Source of the DNA: Malurus cyaneus samueli
Lineage: Eukaryota > Chordata > Aves > Passeriformes > Maluridae
Assembly (NCBI GenBank): GCA_009741485.1
Contig: CM019236.1
Span: forward strand, 66,740,914-66,804,913
Direction: 5' to 3'
Length of the DNA stretch: 64,000 nt
Below, piece after piece: positions 36,907 to 49,400 of the stretch (positions are counted from its first letter, which is position 1; each line of letters opens with the position of its first letter). The notes under the pieces are model-generated. The model was not told the DNA's origin, searched no databases, and saw only the letters and a program-made list of their open reading frames with translations. Position numbers and translations under genes: made by a program.

Positions 36907-37479
36907 GATATGTATGTGCTTCCCTCGAGGAAATGACCATACTTCAATGCTTTGTTTTCTCCTAAACAGGTTTAAAATACTTTTTAGGGTGGTATGGGGA
37001 AGAAGAGGAATGGGATTTTTGTCAAGATGAGCATTTAGGGTGTTATTTACCCACTGCCTGAGGCAGTGCAAGTCACCTGCTGGGGAAGCCACTTAACCCT
37101 ATAGCAGTCTCATTTCTCCTGAGCCTGCCAACGTCACAGCTGTCCAGCAGTTCTCCCTGCACATGGAAAAAGGAGGTGCTCCCATTTCCAGTGGTGTCAT
37201 AGTCTCTTCCTAACTGAGGTGCCTCAGACCTCAGGTTTGCCTGAGCCCTGTCCATGAGATGCACAGGGAAGTGGGATGTGTCACACACACAGCCCTGGGG
37301 AGGGCGTCCCTCACTGCTTTGTGTGTCGATGTGCTGTCCCTTCGCCTTCCTCCTGCAAACACACACCGCAAGTATGTGTCCCCGGGCAGGTGAAACTCTA
37401 CCTGCCCTTCATCCTTCTGATTGACATGTGTCTGAGAGAACTAAAGGTGCATTCTGGCTTTTAACAGCTGCCCCTCCTT
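36907..37479. other. Unique sequence between LTR and CR1
   Basis: Moderately GC-rich DNA without a recognisable gene or repeat. Confidence 0.5.
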
Positions 37480-37757
37480 GAGTGTCAGTCTCTTCTCCCA
37501 GGTAACAAGCAATAGGATGAAACAGCCTCAAGTTGCTCCAGGGTGGGTTTAGGTTGGATATTAGGAAATATTTGCCCACCAGTAGCGTTGCCAAGTCCTA
37601 CAACAGATTGTGCAGAGAAGTAGCACCACCATAGTCACCACCCTTGGTGGTATTTAAAAGATACGGTGTTTATGGGGTTTAGTGATCAATCAGGCAGTGC
37701 TGGGTTAATCGTTGGACTTGAGGATCTTAAGGGTCTTTTCCAGTCTAAAAAATTCTC
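37480..37757 (+). mobile_element. CR1 LINE 3' end, plus strand
   Basis: Has cttctcccaggtaacaagca, gcctcaagttgctccagggt, taggttggatattaggaaat, ggtggtatttaaaagatacg and cttgaggatcttaagggtct, ending ttccagtctaaaaaattctc. This is a 5'-truncated CR1 in the sense orientation, and a different subtype from the 33.3-kb copy. Confidence 0.92.
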
Positions 37758-38887
37758 AGATCTGCTGCTGGGGGAGGGATTGCTCTGGAAAAGCAAGTGC
37801 TGGCTATGGTTCTCTTTGAATATCCTTGGAAGTCCTTGGGAGCTCTGATGATTTCTTTTTGCCTGCTCAACTCTTCTATCCCCTCCTCCTCCTTCATGAG
37901 CCCCTCAATCACACCTCTTCCTGGCAAAGCAGGTGGAGTAAGAGCGGATAACTTTCCTCCCAGCAAGGAAACAATAACTCCAAAAGAATGTACTCAAACC
38001 AGTGTTGTAATGACATTTTAATAACCCACTGACATAACCTTTGACTGACTGAACTCTCCTTGTCATCCTCACAGGAAGATATTGTCAGTCAGTGTTTTCT
38101 GTAGCAACTTCTCAAGGCATGTCAGAAAACACTGCAGTGTTAGCTCAGTTTCAGAGATGGAGAAATCACCAAATGAGAAATCAAGTCACTTTTAACTGTT
38201 ACGTAGATGTGCAGAGCCAGGAACTGTGGGCAGCTTTATCTGTGTCAGAAATTCAGGCCAGCACTCTTCAGACATCAACATTCCCAAAGCAGCACCTGCA
38301 GTTGCAGATTTTTAGCCATTCTTAGAGTAGTATCTTCCCAGGTTAAGAAACTGAACTAGTAACAAACAACTTGTTCTGTGCAAGATATTTAGAAGTCTAA
38401 AAGTAACTTGTGCGGTCAGCATTCCCTTATTATGTTCAGGGAAACACAAGAGGTATTTAAGAATTGAGAACTGCAGAAATATTATCTACTTAGACAGCAA
38501 TCTGAAGAGAATAAATGTGATTCAATTATCGACTGAAAATGTCCTTTGTTGCTTTATTCTGCCGCTTAGTGCCACCAGCCTGTGCAGACCTGATTTGCGT
38601 CACCACCATGGTGATTTTGTCCCTACGTTGGTTTTGCGAGGTATAGCAATGATAACCTTGTAACTCTTGGACTTGCAGGGAGGCAAGAAACTAGACATGA
38701 GATTGTTATTTTTTTCTTCCTTGAAATATAGGTTTATGGAAATGCTGTCTGTCAGAGAGACTGCTTGCCTGTTATCTTTTGACTGGCAAAAATGTGCATT
38801 CATTTCAACACTTTTTATAAACCTTCAAAAGGAATAACAACAACAGCAATACAATAGCAGCAATAAATAATTCTTACAGAATAACAG
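37758..38887. other. Unique sequence, no gene seen
   Basis: No repeat or exon recognised. Confidence 0.5.
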
Positions 38888-39365
38888 ATCATAGAGTGAT
38901 TTGGGTTGAAAAGGAGCTTGTAGACCATCCAGTTCCAGTCCCCCTATCATGGACAGGGACACCTTCCACTGGACAAGGTTTCTCACAATTCTATCTGACC
39001 TGCCCTTGACAATTCCAGGCATGGGGCATTCACACCTTCTCTGAGCAACATGTGTCAGTGCCTCATCACCCTTGCAGGGGAGTATTTCTTCCTACTATTT
39101 AATCTAAACCTTCTCTCTTCTAATTCAGAGACACTCCTCCTTGCCCTGTGCCTCCATGTTCCTGCCAGAATCCCCTCTCCAACTCTCTTGTAGCCCTATT
39201 ATGCACTGACAGAGGATGTGAGGTCTCCCCAGACCTTCCTTCTCCAGGCTGCACATTTCCAACTCTCCTGGTCTGTATGCACAGAAGATTTTCTTCAGCC
39301 TCTGATCATCATCAAGGCCTCCTCTGGACTCAGTCTGCTTCTTATCTTGGGGGAGTTATGGTGTG
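38888..39365 (-). mobile_element. CR1 LINE fragment, minus strand
   Basis: Plus-strand text runs atcatagagtgatttgggtt, gacagggacaccttccactg, gcatggggcattcacacctt, gtgcctcatcacccttgcag, tttaatctaaaccttctctc, gaggtctccccagaccttcc and tcaaggcctcctctggactc. It is the longest young-type CR1 in the window, a reverse-complemented 3' portion of about 480 bases. An AT-rich simple repeat abuts its truncated 5' end. Confidence 0.92.
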
Positions 39366-39490
39366 AAACACCAACAATAACAACAATAAAAGTAAAATAT
39401 TAAAATGGAATAATAAAATAGTAAAATAATGAAACAATAACACTATAAAAATAAAATAGTAAAATGACAAAATAATAAGATAAGAAATAA
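39366..39490. repeat. AT-rich simple repeat beside CR1
   Basis: Imperfect units of aataaaatagtaaa and aacaataa, directly following the CR1 truncation point. Confidence 0.85.
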
Positions 39491-39649
39491 TAACCTAATG
39501 GCATCATATACTGTGTTGCTTGTGTGGAAATGGGTCTGTGGCTGCCTGGGATCCCAGTGGTGGGAAGATGCTCCAGTGTCCTGAAGCTGGAGGGGTGGAG
39601 GATATTTGCAAGCAGTGTTTTTCCCCTGCTTTCAACACTGTGTCAAAAG

Positions 39650-39800
39650 CAAAGAAACAGGTAAAAAAATTGAAAAACAAACTCAAACCAAACCAAAACC
39701 AACCAAACAAAAGAACAACACAAAAAAACCCTATAAAAGAAACCCAAACCAAAAAAAAAAAAAAAAAAATCCCAAAAAAAAAAAAACCCCATAAACCTAA
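39650..39800. repeat. A/C-rich low-complexity tract
   Basis: Runs of aaaccaa and aaacccc with long A blocks near 39750-39787. Open frames here read as K/N/Q/P/T strings and are artefacts. Confidence 0.9.
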
Positions 39801-42800
39801 ACAGAAGCAAAACCTACTAATCCCTTTCCCCAGATGCAAGAGAAATTTGTACAGTTGTTTTTTTCCCTTTTGGTTTTAAACAGATTTCTGGAATAACTTA
39901 ATTCAAGCCAAAAGCAAATGCTTAGTTTGCAACATAGATTTAAAATATAGTGTCACCGGTGATGATTTTTGATTTAAAGGAAAGGTCTGTTAAAGTCATA
40001 ACTTTTTGTTTGTATTGCAGAAACGGAACCCTGTTCTTTGACCGACCCCCATCACACAAGCCTCCAAATTATATGCAAGATTGCTGATTATGGATGAAGG
40101 ACACCAGACAGCTACGCTTGTTTGCAGTATTAGCTGAATTACTCAAAGCTTTTGGACAAATTTACAAAAGTTCCTGGCTGTGCCATCAGTTTTGTACACA
40201 ATGGTGTTTTCAGGTCTCAGAGTTCCCTATTTCCTTTCTCTTTTTGAAACCAGCCACGGTATCACTGAATTAATCAGCCACATTATCACTGTCAGAGGTT
40301 TGGACTCCTTTGACGTTGTTGGGGGAAAGTAATTTGTTTGTCTGGAGGTGAGAATGGTTGCCCCACTTCCTACAACTGCAGCTGCTGAGTCTGGAGACAT
40401 TTTGTGAACTTCAGCTCCATGAATTGAAAGAAATCTTGGGTAAAACCTTCTTAATGGGTGTGTTTTCAACCTTTCATGGGCAAGTCCAGATTTTTAATTT
40501 ATCTCTAATTCTTTTAATAGGGATCACCACCAAGAGGGATGTCTGATTGTCTTTCCTGTTAATCTGGATGATGAGATGTGAAATGAATGTGGCACCTGTC
40601 TGCTTTGTCATTTTTATCTAAACAGTCTGAGGTGAGGTTATTTGCTAGGGAAAAGGATTTCTAAAATTAAAAGGTAGGTTTAAACTCTTAAATTTTGAGG
40701 TGTTCGGACTGAAGCAACTGATTTACGAAAGCAGAGATCAATACCAGAAATGAGGTTCCTTTAAAATAAATAAATACAAACTTTATTTTTCGGGGGTGGG
40801 GTTTGTGATTGTTAAGACAATGACAGGGAAAGTTTCACTTTGCATTGTACTACTTTTGTTCAGCTGAAAAAATGTTAGTTGCTTTAGACTGATGGTGGAA
40901 ATAAAGAAAAATTAAAGTCAGGATATTAAATTTCTTTCCAGCATTTGAGAAAGTAGGCTGGTTTCAATAATCTTAAAGTGTGTTAGTTTTAATTTTTTAA
41001 ATATTTTAGTATTTTTTAAAGTATGTTAGAAATTACCATTTTACCATTTTGATTTTTTTGGTATTAAAATCTCTCTTTGTTTTCAAAATCACATAGCAGA
41101 TGAATTTCATTAAACCTGCATTTCTTCAGTGAGTTTTCTGCACTGATGTGTGTTAACCTGCCTCTGCAATCAAACAGACACTCCTTGATATTCCCAGCCA
41201 CTGACTCCCAGCTCCTTCTTTTAAATTGCTCAGCTTTTTTTCTCAGCACAGGTTTTCTCTTATCTCCAGCAAGGAATGAAACCTGCCTTTATGGCCTGAC
41301 CATTTTCATAGGGCAAGGTGACCCCACAGTTCTTGTCCTTCCAGCTGTAACCAGTCTACAGTGGCTCAAATTCAAATGCATCTGTTGTGATTTCACACAC
41401 AGTGGGTACCTGGTTGGATCTGAACTCATGAGAGATGAGTCAAGAGCTTCTCAGAAGAAATGCTGGTAAATTTACCGTATAGGTTTGAGGCAAGATTGGC
41501 TTTAAGGGGAAAAGGAGGAAGGAAAGGAAGACTATTTGAAAGTCTAACAAGGAGGATGATAGAAGCTTATCTTGTCTGACAATAGCTGGGAAAACAGGCT
41601 GCAGGAAGAAGTGGAAATAGAGTGACAATAGACAGCATACAGGCCTAAAGGAAGGGGAAAAAGGGCTTTATGGCTGGAATGACATTAAATTGTCATAAAC
41701 TTAGGAAAGAATGAGTTTCCTACAGAAGCAATGTGAGAGAGCTCTTTATTTTGTTTTATTCTTTCAGCTTCTTAGCATATTAAAAACCTGTCAAAAACCA
41801 GAATAAGGGAGGTATGGAGAAAAAGTGGAACCATATGAATCTTGTCAACCCTGGCTTGCCGCTGCAGAGTATTTGTTCAGCACCTACATCAGTAGGCATA
41901 GTCCATCTGGAGGAGCAGATAGACTGAAATCTGGGTCCCTTTCCTTCCCTTTGATTCAGCAGCTGGAAATGGGAGAGCTCAGCACACTTGTGACCTGGTT
42001 TTTGCACTGTCCTTCAGGAACCTGGTATCAGTCCAAAAAGCATTCCTCAGATCACAGGCTGTTGACACAGTACCCCAATATGAACTGTGAACAGGCTGGC
42101 TTCATGCTATATTTACTGTCGCTGGCAGCCACCAGGAACAGTGCTGTGCTTGAAGCATTTCTAGCATGCTCAAAGCTCGCTCCTAAGCCCCAGAAAATGA
42201 ATGTTACACAACAAATTTGGTCTGATGTAAGTGGGCTTAGGGTATGGCCAGGTGATGCCCCTTGTGTTGACCTACTGAATATTAGCCATGATGTTGTGGT
42301 TCTTGAGTTTCAAACTATTTTTTGTGCTTTTTTTTTCTTTTTTCTTTCCCTCATTTAATTCCCTCAGCTGCCTTAGTGCAAGGCCAGCTCAGTATCAGCA
42401 GGAGGGAAAACAATGAGTCAGATGCTTTAGTGTGAAAGAGTGCAAGGCTCATCGCTATCTTACTACTCTGCTAGAAATAACAAGGGACACAAAAAGTACA
42501 AGCAAGAGAAACCTGGTACGTGGAGGGTAAGAGAAATATATATTTAAATGTCTTTTGACAGAACATAGAACATCCCTTCTATGAAGAAAAAAAAGAATGT
42601 AATTAGGTTGAAACTTTAAAAAGGAAATTAAGAATTTTTAATCTTATTGATACCTGAAAAGAAGAGCTGACAGTTTCTGTTTCATTACTCTTTGCTCCCT
42701 TCTTTCAATAATTCCAGTAGTCAGGGATACCTCTATGCTTACCTAAGAAGTTAAAGTCCTGGAAGCATTGGAAAATAAGCTAAATTTCAAATAATGTGTA

Positions 42801-45800
42801 AGCTTGCATCTATGAACAAGCCATATAGCTGTACATTCATATGGCCAGATTTCTTATATTTGCATCTGTGAACTCTAGGTACAGAAGATAAAGGGTGGTT
42901 TATCTTCTGTTCTGACTTCCCTTCAGCTGAAAATAAAAAAAAATTCTGACTCATGCTGAAATGTATTTTGCATGGGTTGTGATGGTATTAACTTCCAGCC
43001 TCAGTTTCCAAGATATGCAAAGCAAAAACAAAGGAAGGAAGAACAATAGCCTCAAGTGAATGATGTCGTGTTATGAACCACTGGATTGGAGAGGAGCATA
43101 AGTCTTATTAAAATTTTTCAGTGTATATCAAGTAGAAAGTACGGTCCAGAAAAAAAATATTCAAACTAAAATTTCTGCAAGCTATTCAGCTATTTTTTTC
43201 CTTTTCTCCAGCAAGCTAACTTTATTACTGTGGCAATGCTGAGACCTCAGTCTGTTCACAATCAATAATCCTAGTTACTTTGAAATCCTTGTGGGTTCAC
43301 CTTTTCATTTCTCTGAGTTGGATACAAAAAGCTAATTTTTATTTTCTTTTTAAGGCATCCATTAAATTTAAAGCTTGTAGTGTGACTCTTGAAATCAGAG
43401 GCAACAGTTCTGCTGTTGCGTATTTGCTGGCAAGGACTACTGGCATGGGAAGTTGTGATCAGAGAGAGTAAATCATCCTCTCACAGGGTAAATAAACTAA
43501 GAATATTAGAGGTACTGCTCTGCATTTCTGTGATTTCATGTCTGTATTACATGAGACACATCACTCACTTCCACCACAGTATTTTAAGAATGCTGTAAAA
43601 AACACAGCCTCTGAATAAACAGGAGTTCTTTGCAGAAATAGGAACTTGTGCAAATCCACCCCAAGCAGAAGTTCTGAGCAGGGCTGGTGGAACAGCAGTC
43701 TGAGGTCAGCAGTAGCTTTCATAAAGCAAAACTCATAAACAAGCTGGTGAGTCAAACTCATTTCCTTGACTAACAGGAATAGGATTTCATAAACATAGCA
43801 ATCACTTAGCGCTCTCCAAACGAACTGTGAACTGTGTTTGCCAGTTTACGTAGCACAGCTACAGAGGGAAGGCAGTTGTTTCCAGCAACTCTTTTGGAAA
43901 TGCTGCTAAAAAGAGGCTCTTTCAGAAAACATAATGGAGGTTTAGACTTTGAGTCGCAGGGGAGTAATTTTATTAGGGCTCATTTAATTTGACAATACTT
44001 CCTTGTTCCTGACCCACCCATTGTTGGTCTGGTACAGTCTTTCATGTTTACTCTATATGTTATGTCATGGTGACTTAATACTTTTCTTATTGTATTAACT
44101 GGGATGTTTAAAAAAGTCAGTGCTGTCAAGATCATCCCAATAAGACCCTCAATCTCTTAAAATTCACTGTTTTTCTAGCGAAGCAGCAAGGTCCTTCAAA
44201 TCCTCTTTATTTCAGAAAAAAATCAGATAGATCAGATTTGTAAGGGAGTTAAGACCTCACTAAAGCAAATTCAGAAGAACACTGTTTTAAGCATTTATTA
44301 TTTTTCGTCAGCCTTTTTGAAATGTTGCGACCTGGATGATTTAAGTATAAAACTTATTCTGTGTTTAGTTACAATTTTACTCCTAAACTTATATTTAAAA
44401 ATATTTTAATAGACAAAAAGTTGACAATTTCTTTGGCCCCATCATAAACATTCTGCCGTTGGTCCTCAGTGCAACTGCAGACCAGGTGCACACCATGAAT
44501 TCACTTCCATGGACATTTCATGCCTGCAGCTATGTAAGAGGCCCAGGTGATAGTCAGGAAACACAAAGAACACACAGGTCCGAAGTTCCAACTCCAGCTG
44601 CCTTCTGTGGAGGGTTGATTTAGCTTACACACCCTCCTTCAGACCTTCCATTGTTCCGCAGCCAAGAGAGCACCCCTGATCTTTGTATTACATCATTCAT
44701 GGTGTTGACACTGGAAAGGTATTGAAACATCACAATACACTACTGATCCTGAGAGTTTGGTAAATAAACCATAAAATGTGAAGGAGAGAATGTATTTGTC
44801 TCCTTATCTGCCTAACCTTATCTTGCTCTTGTTTTTCAGAGAGATTTAGTCTGGCTGGAAGGCCAGGATCCCATGCAAGCCCTTTGTTTATTGTTTCTTT
44901 GTTTCTTGAAGGTTCAGACTGGCATTGCCCCTCTCTCAAGGATGTGCTGTCACCATGTGTCCCACCCTGGCCACCATTTGGCTGGTGTAGGTAGCAAGAG
45001 AGGCTGGGGACATATCCTACTGCCGGTTCCTTCCACTCTCCAGCGCTGGTGAAGAGCAGTGATGAGCTTCCTGCATTTCTGTGAGCTGGTGGCAGAGCCT
45101 GATGGAGCAGGCCTTGAATCATAACAATACAGTGAAAGCTGTTTATTGTCCATGATAAATGCCTCTGATACTGCTCTGCTGTCCCACTCTGCAGGCAAAA
45201 TTCATGTTGTCAAGATTTTGGACCACACGCTAGCCTTTAGAGATTAGAGTGGCTGGTTGACACTAGATTTCTTCAGTGAAAATAGACACCAACCGTCTCC
45301 AGCATTGTCAGTGAGGAGTAGAAAGATTTCTTCTGCTAGATCTCTATTACAATTAACCAAGATGTATACCAAATGTAAACAACCTAATTTTTTTCTCAAA
45401 GTGCATCCCATCATTTTGTCAGAAACCTGTGGCACAAAGTATAAATCAACCACTGGTGAGTTGGCTTGCTACTGTTTCCATGGCATAAACCATCCTGCTT
45501 AGCTAGGGCTGCTTCTTGCATTCCTTTCCTTTTTCCCTCCCAGCCTCCTTGTGTACCACCTGCTGCTTATCCTGAATTCCAGTGGCCAATCTCACATTTC
45601 TTGCAAAGTTTCAAGCCACATTTTCTACCTGTTCAATGGCAAAGCTTTGTCTAAGTCCTTTCTTTCTACCACTCCAAGATTTTAGATATTTCTTTGATGG
45701 TGTGTTTTCCCGTTTGCCCTTACGCCTCCACCCCTTATCACTCTCACTCATTTCTTTCTTTCTCCTTCCCCTCTTTAAGGATGTGAATGCTTTCAGAAGT

Positions 45801-46299
45801 ATATTAGAAAGCTGACATAGCTGAAATGGAATAATTGCATTGGAAAAAAGTCAAAGGCTGCTAGAGTGAACTTTTGATGATCACATTCCAGTAAACTCAC
45901 ATCTCCACCCTCCTGTGTTTCTGTTTTCCCTAACGGTAGCAGCAAAGTTTTGGCTTCTATTTTCCTTGAAACTTCAGAACTGATTAAGTACATGTGACAT
46001 TCATAAAGTATTGTGTAATAGTCAAAAGGAGCAATATCTGAATGCTCAGAACAAGACTTCACAAGCTCAGGCAAAAACACCAAGAAGCTGACCTGGAGAA
46101 GAAAATTTTCTCAGCTGGGAGAAGATCCTGCAGACCTGAAGGCATGTTCCTGCTTAAGGGTCAGGGGGCTGAATAGGACAGGGTAAAGAGAACACGGAGA
46201 GCATAAGTTGTCTATAGACATAGGACTCAAAACAACCAAAAACCCCCAAAATACAAATGCTGGAAATCAGATGATTTCTGAGATTTCTGACCAGTGCTT
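39801..46299. other. Unique AT-rich sequence, one candidate exon
   Basis: Apart from the candidate terminal exon at 40021, nothing is recognised. The open frame at 41825-42358 (177 codons) begins at GTG and has no known domain. A minus-strand frame at 44730-45122 also lacks a recognisable product. Confidence 0.45.
40021..40087 (+). other. Candidate terminal coding exon (unproven)
   Basis: A branch-point-like tcataac and a T-rich run lead to tgtttgtattgcag at 40020. If the exon starts at 40021 with one base completing a split codon, the next 21 codons read NGTLFFDRPPSHKPPNYMQD and one Cys, then TGA at 40085-40087. The residue mix looks protein-like, and AATAAA hexamers follow at about 40765. 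I do not recognise the protein, no partner exons were found, and a 21-codon frame can arise by chance. Confidence 0.2.
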
Positions 46300-46430
46300 T
46301 CATGGGTTTTTTTTGTTGTTTTTTTTTTTTTTTTTTTGTTGGTTTTTTTTTTGTTTAGGTTGGGTTTTTTTTTTGTTTTGGGTTTTTGTTTTTTTTTTTT
46401 TTTGGTTTTTGGTTTTCTCTCTTTTTTTTA
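46300..46430. repeat. T/G-rich low-complexity tract
   Basis: Long T runs broken by G or GG, e.g. ttgttggtttttttttt. Reading frames show only F/L/W/V/C and are artefacts. Confidence 0.93.
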
Positions 46431-49400
46431 GTCACAACTGTGTCTAAGTGAGTGTAAACTAAAGAAATTAAAGATTACTAAAAAATGGATTTGCTGGCAA
46501 ACTGCTATGAATTTTCATGCAGTACTTTGTTATATTGCAGTTATTTCAGATGGAAAATTATAATGGCCACAATTATTTTGGAAATACGTTTGGCAGAGAA
46601 ACTTGGAGTGGAAACACAATATAGTTAATATTCTTTTTGACATAAAGTGAATGAATTTTGTGCTGAAGTTGTAGATATAACCTCATTATCCTGGCATATG
46701 CAACTCCATGCTGTCATCTAGGATAAACATGAAAACATTTAGGATCTCCTGTGGAAGCAGAGAGCTAAAATACTGTACACCACTGGTGAAAATAGACACA
46801 CAATGAGATAAAAGTTTAACTTTACAGCCCCATAAGATCAGGCAGTAAGTGCAAGGACTGGAGTAATTACTGACAGGATTATGGGAGGGAGAAACATTAC
46901 AAACTGCTGCTGACAAAGAAGTGGCAAGTGATCTCAGAAGCGACAGGAAAAGCCCTGATGGAACAAGAAGGAAAAACTCAAAATTCATTATAATTGAAGT
47001 GCTGGGTTAGCTGAATAGGATCAGGCAGAAATGAGTGCCATACAATGTCTTATGTTAAAATTAATATAGAGGTGATTCCTATATATTCCATGCATAGGAA
47101 TTTGTAATAAGGTTGGGAGTGTAACAGCAAAACCTTCCTACTGAAGGATACTTCCTATTGTATATATTGAACTCTGTTTCAGGCAATCAAGTCCTCACAT
47201 TTACATTAGGCTTTCCACATCTGTTTCATATCCAATTTATGTCAATAATAATTGAAAGCTGTTACCATCTGGGTGTCGGGTGGGCTGGATGAAACGAGTT
47301 ATCAAGAAAAAAGTAACTTCTAGTATGAATTAAATGTCACTCATAGTCCTCCTGGGCCCGTGTGTGAGCTGAGGGGAGAAGCCAAAGAGCCTTGACTTGC
47401 ACAGAATTAGAAATTCAGGAACCAATTTTTACTGATGTAAGGAGAAATTTTACTTTCAGTCTGGAGAATGATGAGTTAAGAAATAGAGGGCCTTCTGTAC
47501 AGAGATATTTGCTTATAATACAGAAACTTTGAATAAGCACCCACACATCCACAAGTCTTTTATTTCCAAAATTTATTTCTTTTGATCTCCATCTAATGCA
47601 AAATGTACTTCAACCATAACCTTTCTACTTTTGTAAGAAAGAAATTACTAAACAAATAAAAGAGCCGGAACAGATGTTAACGCCCTCACTCTGGGGAGGT
47701 CAGATGTAGATTCACCGTAGGAGACCAAATTCAGTAATTGGACTGCCTAGCAAATTAGATTCCCAGTGTGTGCTGTGACATGTACAAGTCCTTTGTTTTC
47801 ACACAATAGTTTTTTTATCATTGAAATCCCCATATTATAAAAGAAAGACATTTCTTGTAATATTTATGGCTTCTATCAAGGAAATTAAGCACCATAATAT
47901 GAATAGTTGAGTAAAAATTTAATGTTACAGCTTTTGGTGTGGATGTTACATCAACAGGTAAACAAGGTACAGACATATGAAGTGTTCGTTTTGGTAACCC
48001 AGCCTTGCTTTTGGAGAAGTTAATGAGCCTTTTGTTACTGGCAGTACTAAGGATTGGCTACAGGCCAGAGGAGCAATTGTCAAAGGCAATAAATGGGGAA
48101 AAGTACCCATGTAACATGAACTATGATATTGACTGAGGGAAAACAATTTGACTTGGGACCTGCAGAGGTCCTTTCCCATCTGTATCATTCATAGTGTTTC
48201 CATGACTATTTGCAGTTCATTAACAGAGACCTTCTGTTTTGAAGTATCTATTGTGCTAGTGACCCCCTTCAAATTGAGTAATTTAAGTCTTGGTATCTTT
48301 TACATTTTCTGAAAATGTCATAACTTTAGGACCAGGGAATAACGAGTGACACAGCAGTAGGAAATGCCTCCCCCACAGAATTCTCTTTGGTTCCTTGGTT
48401 GAATTGGTAGCTAACTAGATAAGTTATTTTAGGCTGAAAATTTTCCTAATATCTTTATACCACTATGAGAAAAAAGTAATGTTTTTGAAAGTCTGAGCAT
48501 TATATAGAAACCGATAAAGACAGCATGACTTAGATGAAATAGCTGGCAAAACATATAACTTTTAGGAGGGGTATGTTTAAAATCAAACATTCAATGACCA
48601 TTCAAGTGTTAATTAATCAGTCTTAGTATTCCTGCTTTATCCTTGAAGAATCATCCTCTTGTGTAAAGTGCAGAAACAAAAACATTTAATAATATTTTGT
48701 GTTACAACTTCATGAGAACCTCACAGAATTTTGGCCTTGGTAGTGGCATGTGTGGCTGGAGCTTGTTTACTTTGTGAGAGCTCGGGGTAGCTTATTTGGG
48801 TGTTTGTAATTGTGGTAATTCCCCGCCAGGAGCCAGCAGTAGAGCTGTGGGTAGGTACTGCAACCATGACATATGTCGTGTCCTTGGAATGCAGCCATCC
48901 TCTTTTGGGGACAAGGAGGGGATTTTCCTTCAGCTCTGAGCACTGTGTATCAGTTATTACTTAGTCACAGATCCAGTGTGCTCTCCAGGTATTTTGGCTT
49001 CCAAATGAATCACAAAAGGATGACAAATGGGAGAAATCTGCTAAAAAAATAAGAAGAAAGTATGATTAAAGTGGTATTATGCAGTGCTTATTGCCATGCT
49101 CTGAGGTGGGTTAACATTCCATTTTTATTTATGTATATGCACAGTTTGAGAGCTGGAGAAAGATGATAGCTGCTTCCTTGTTTGTATGTGCCACCTTCTG
49201 CACAATTGCCCTGGTGTCCCCTGGGCTTATTTGCCTCACCAAGACAGAGGAGGAATGAATTTAGAATAAGAGAGCTGTTACTCTTCTATGGGCCAGAAAT
49301 TACTGGTTGTTTGGTTGTTTGAGCTAATATCTCTATCAAGGATAAATGCAGGATGAAAGAAAACGGAGAACAGCTGGCAGAAGCTCAGCAGAACTCTCCA

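Noticed and set aside
41825..42358. 177-codon plus-strand open frame
   Set aside because: Opens on GTG, first ATG is internal, ends in a poly-F run, and no domain is recognisable.
44730..45198. Minus-strand frames suggesting a retroviral fragment
   Set aside because: No conserved retroviral motif or LTR around it; composition is compatible with chance.
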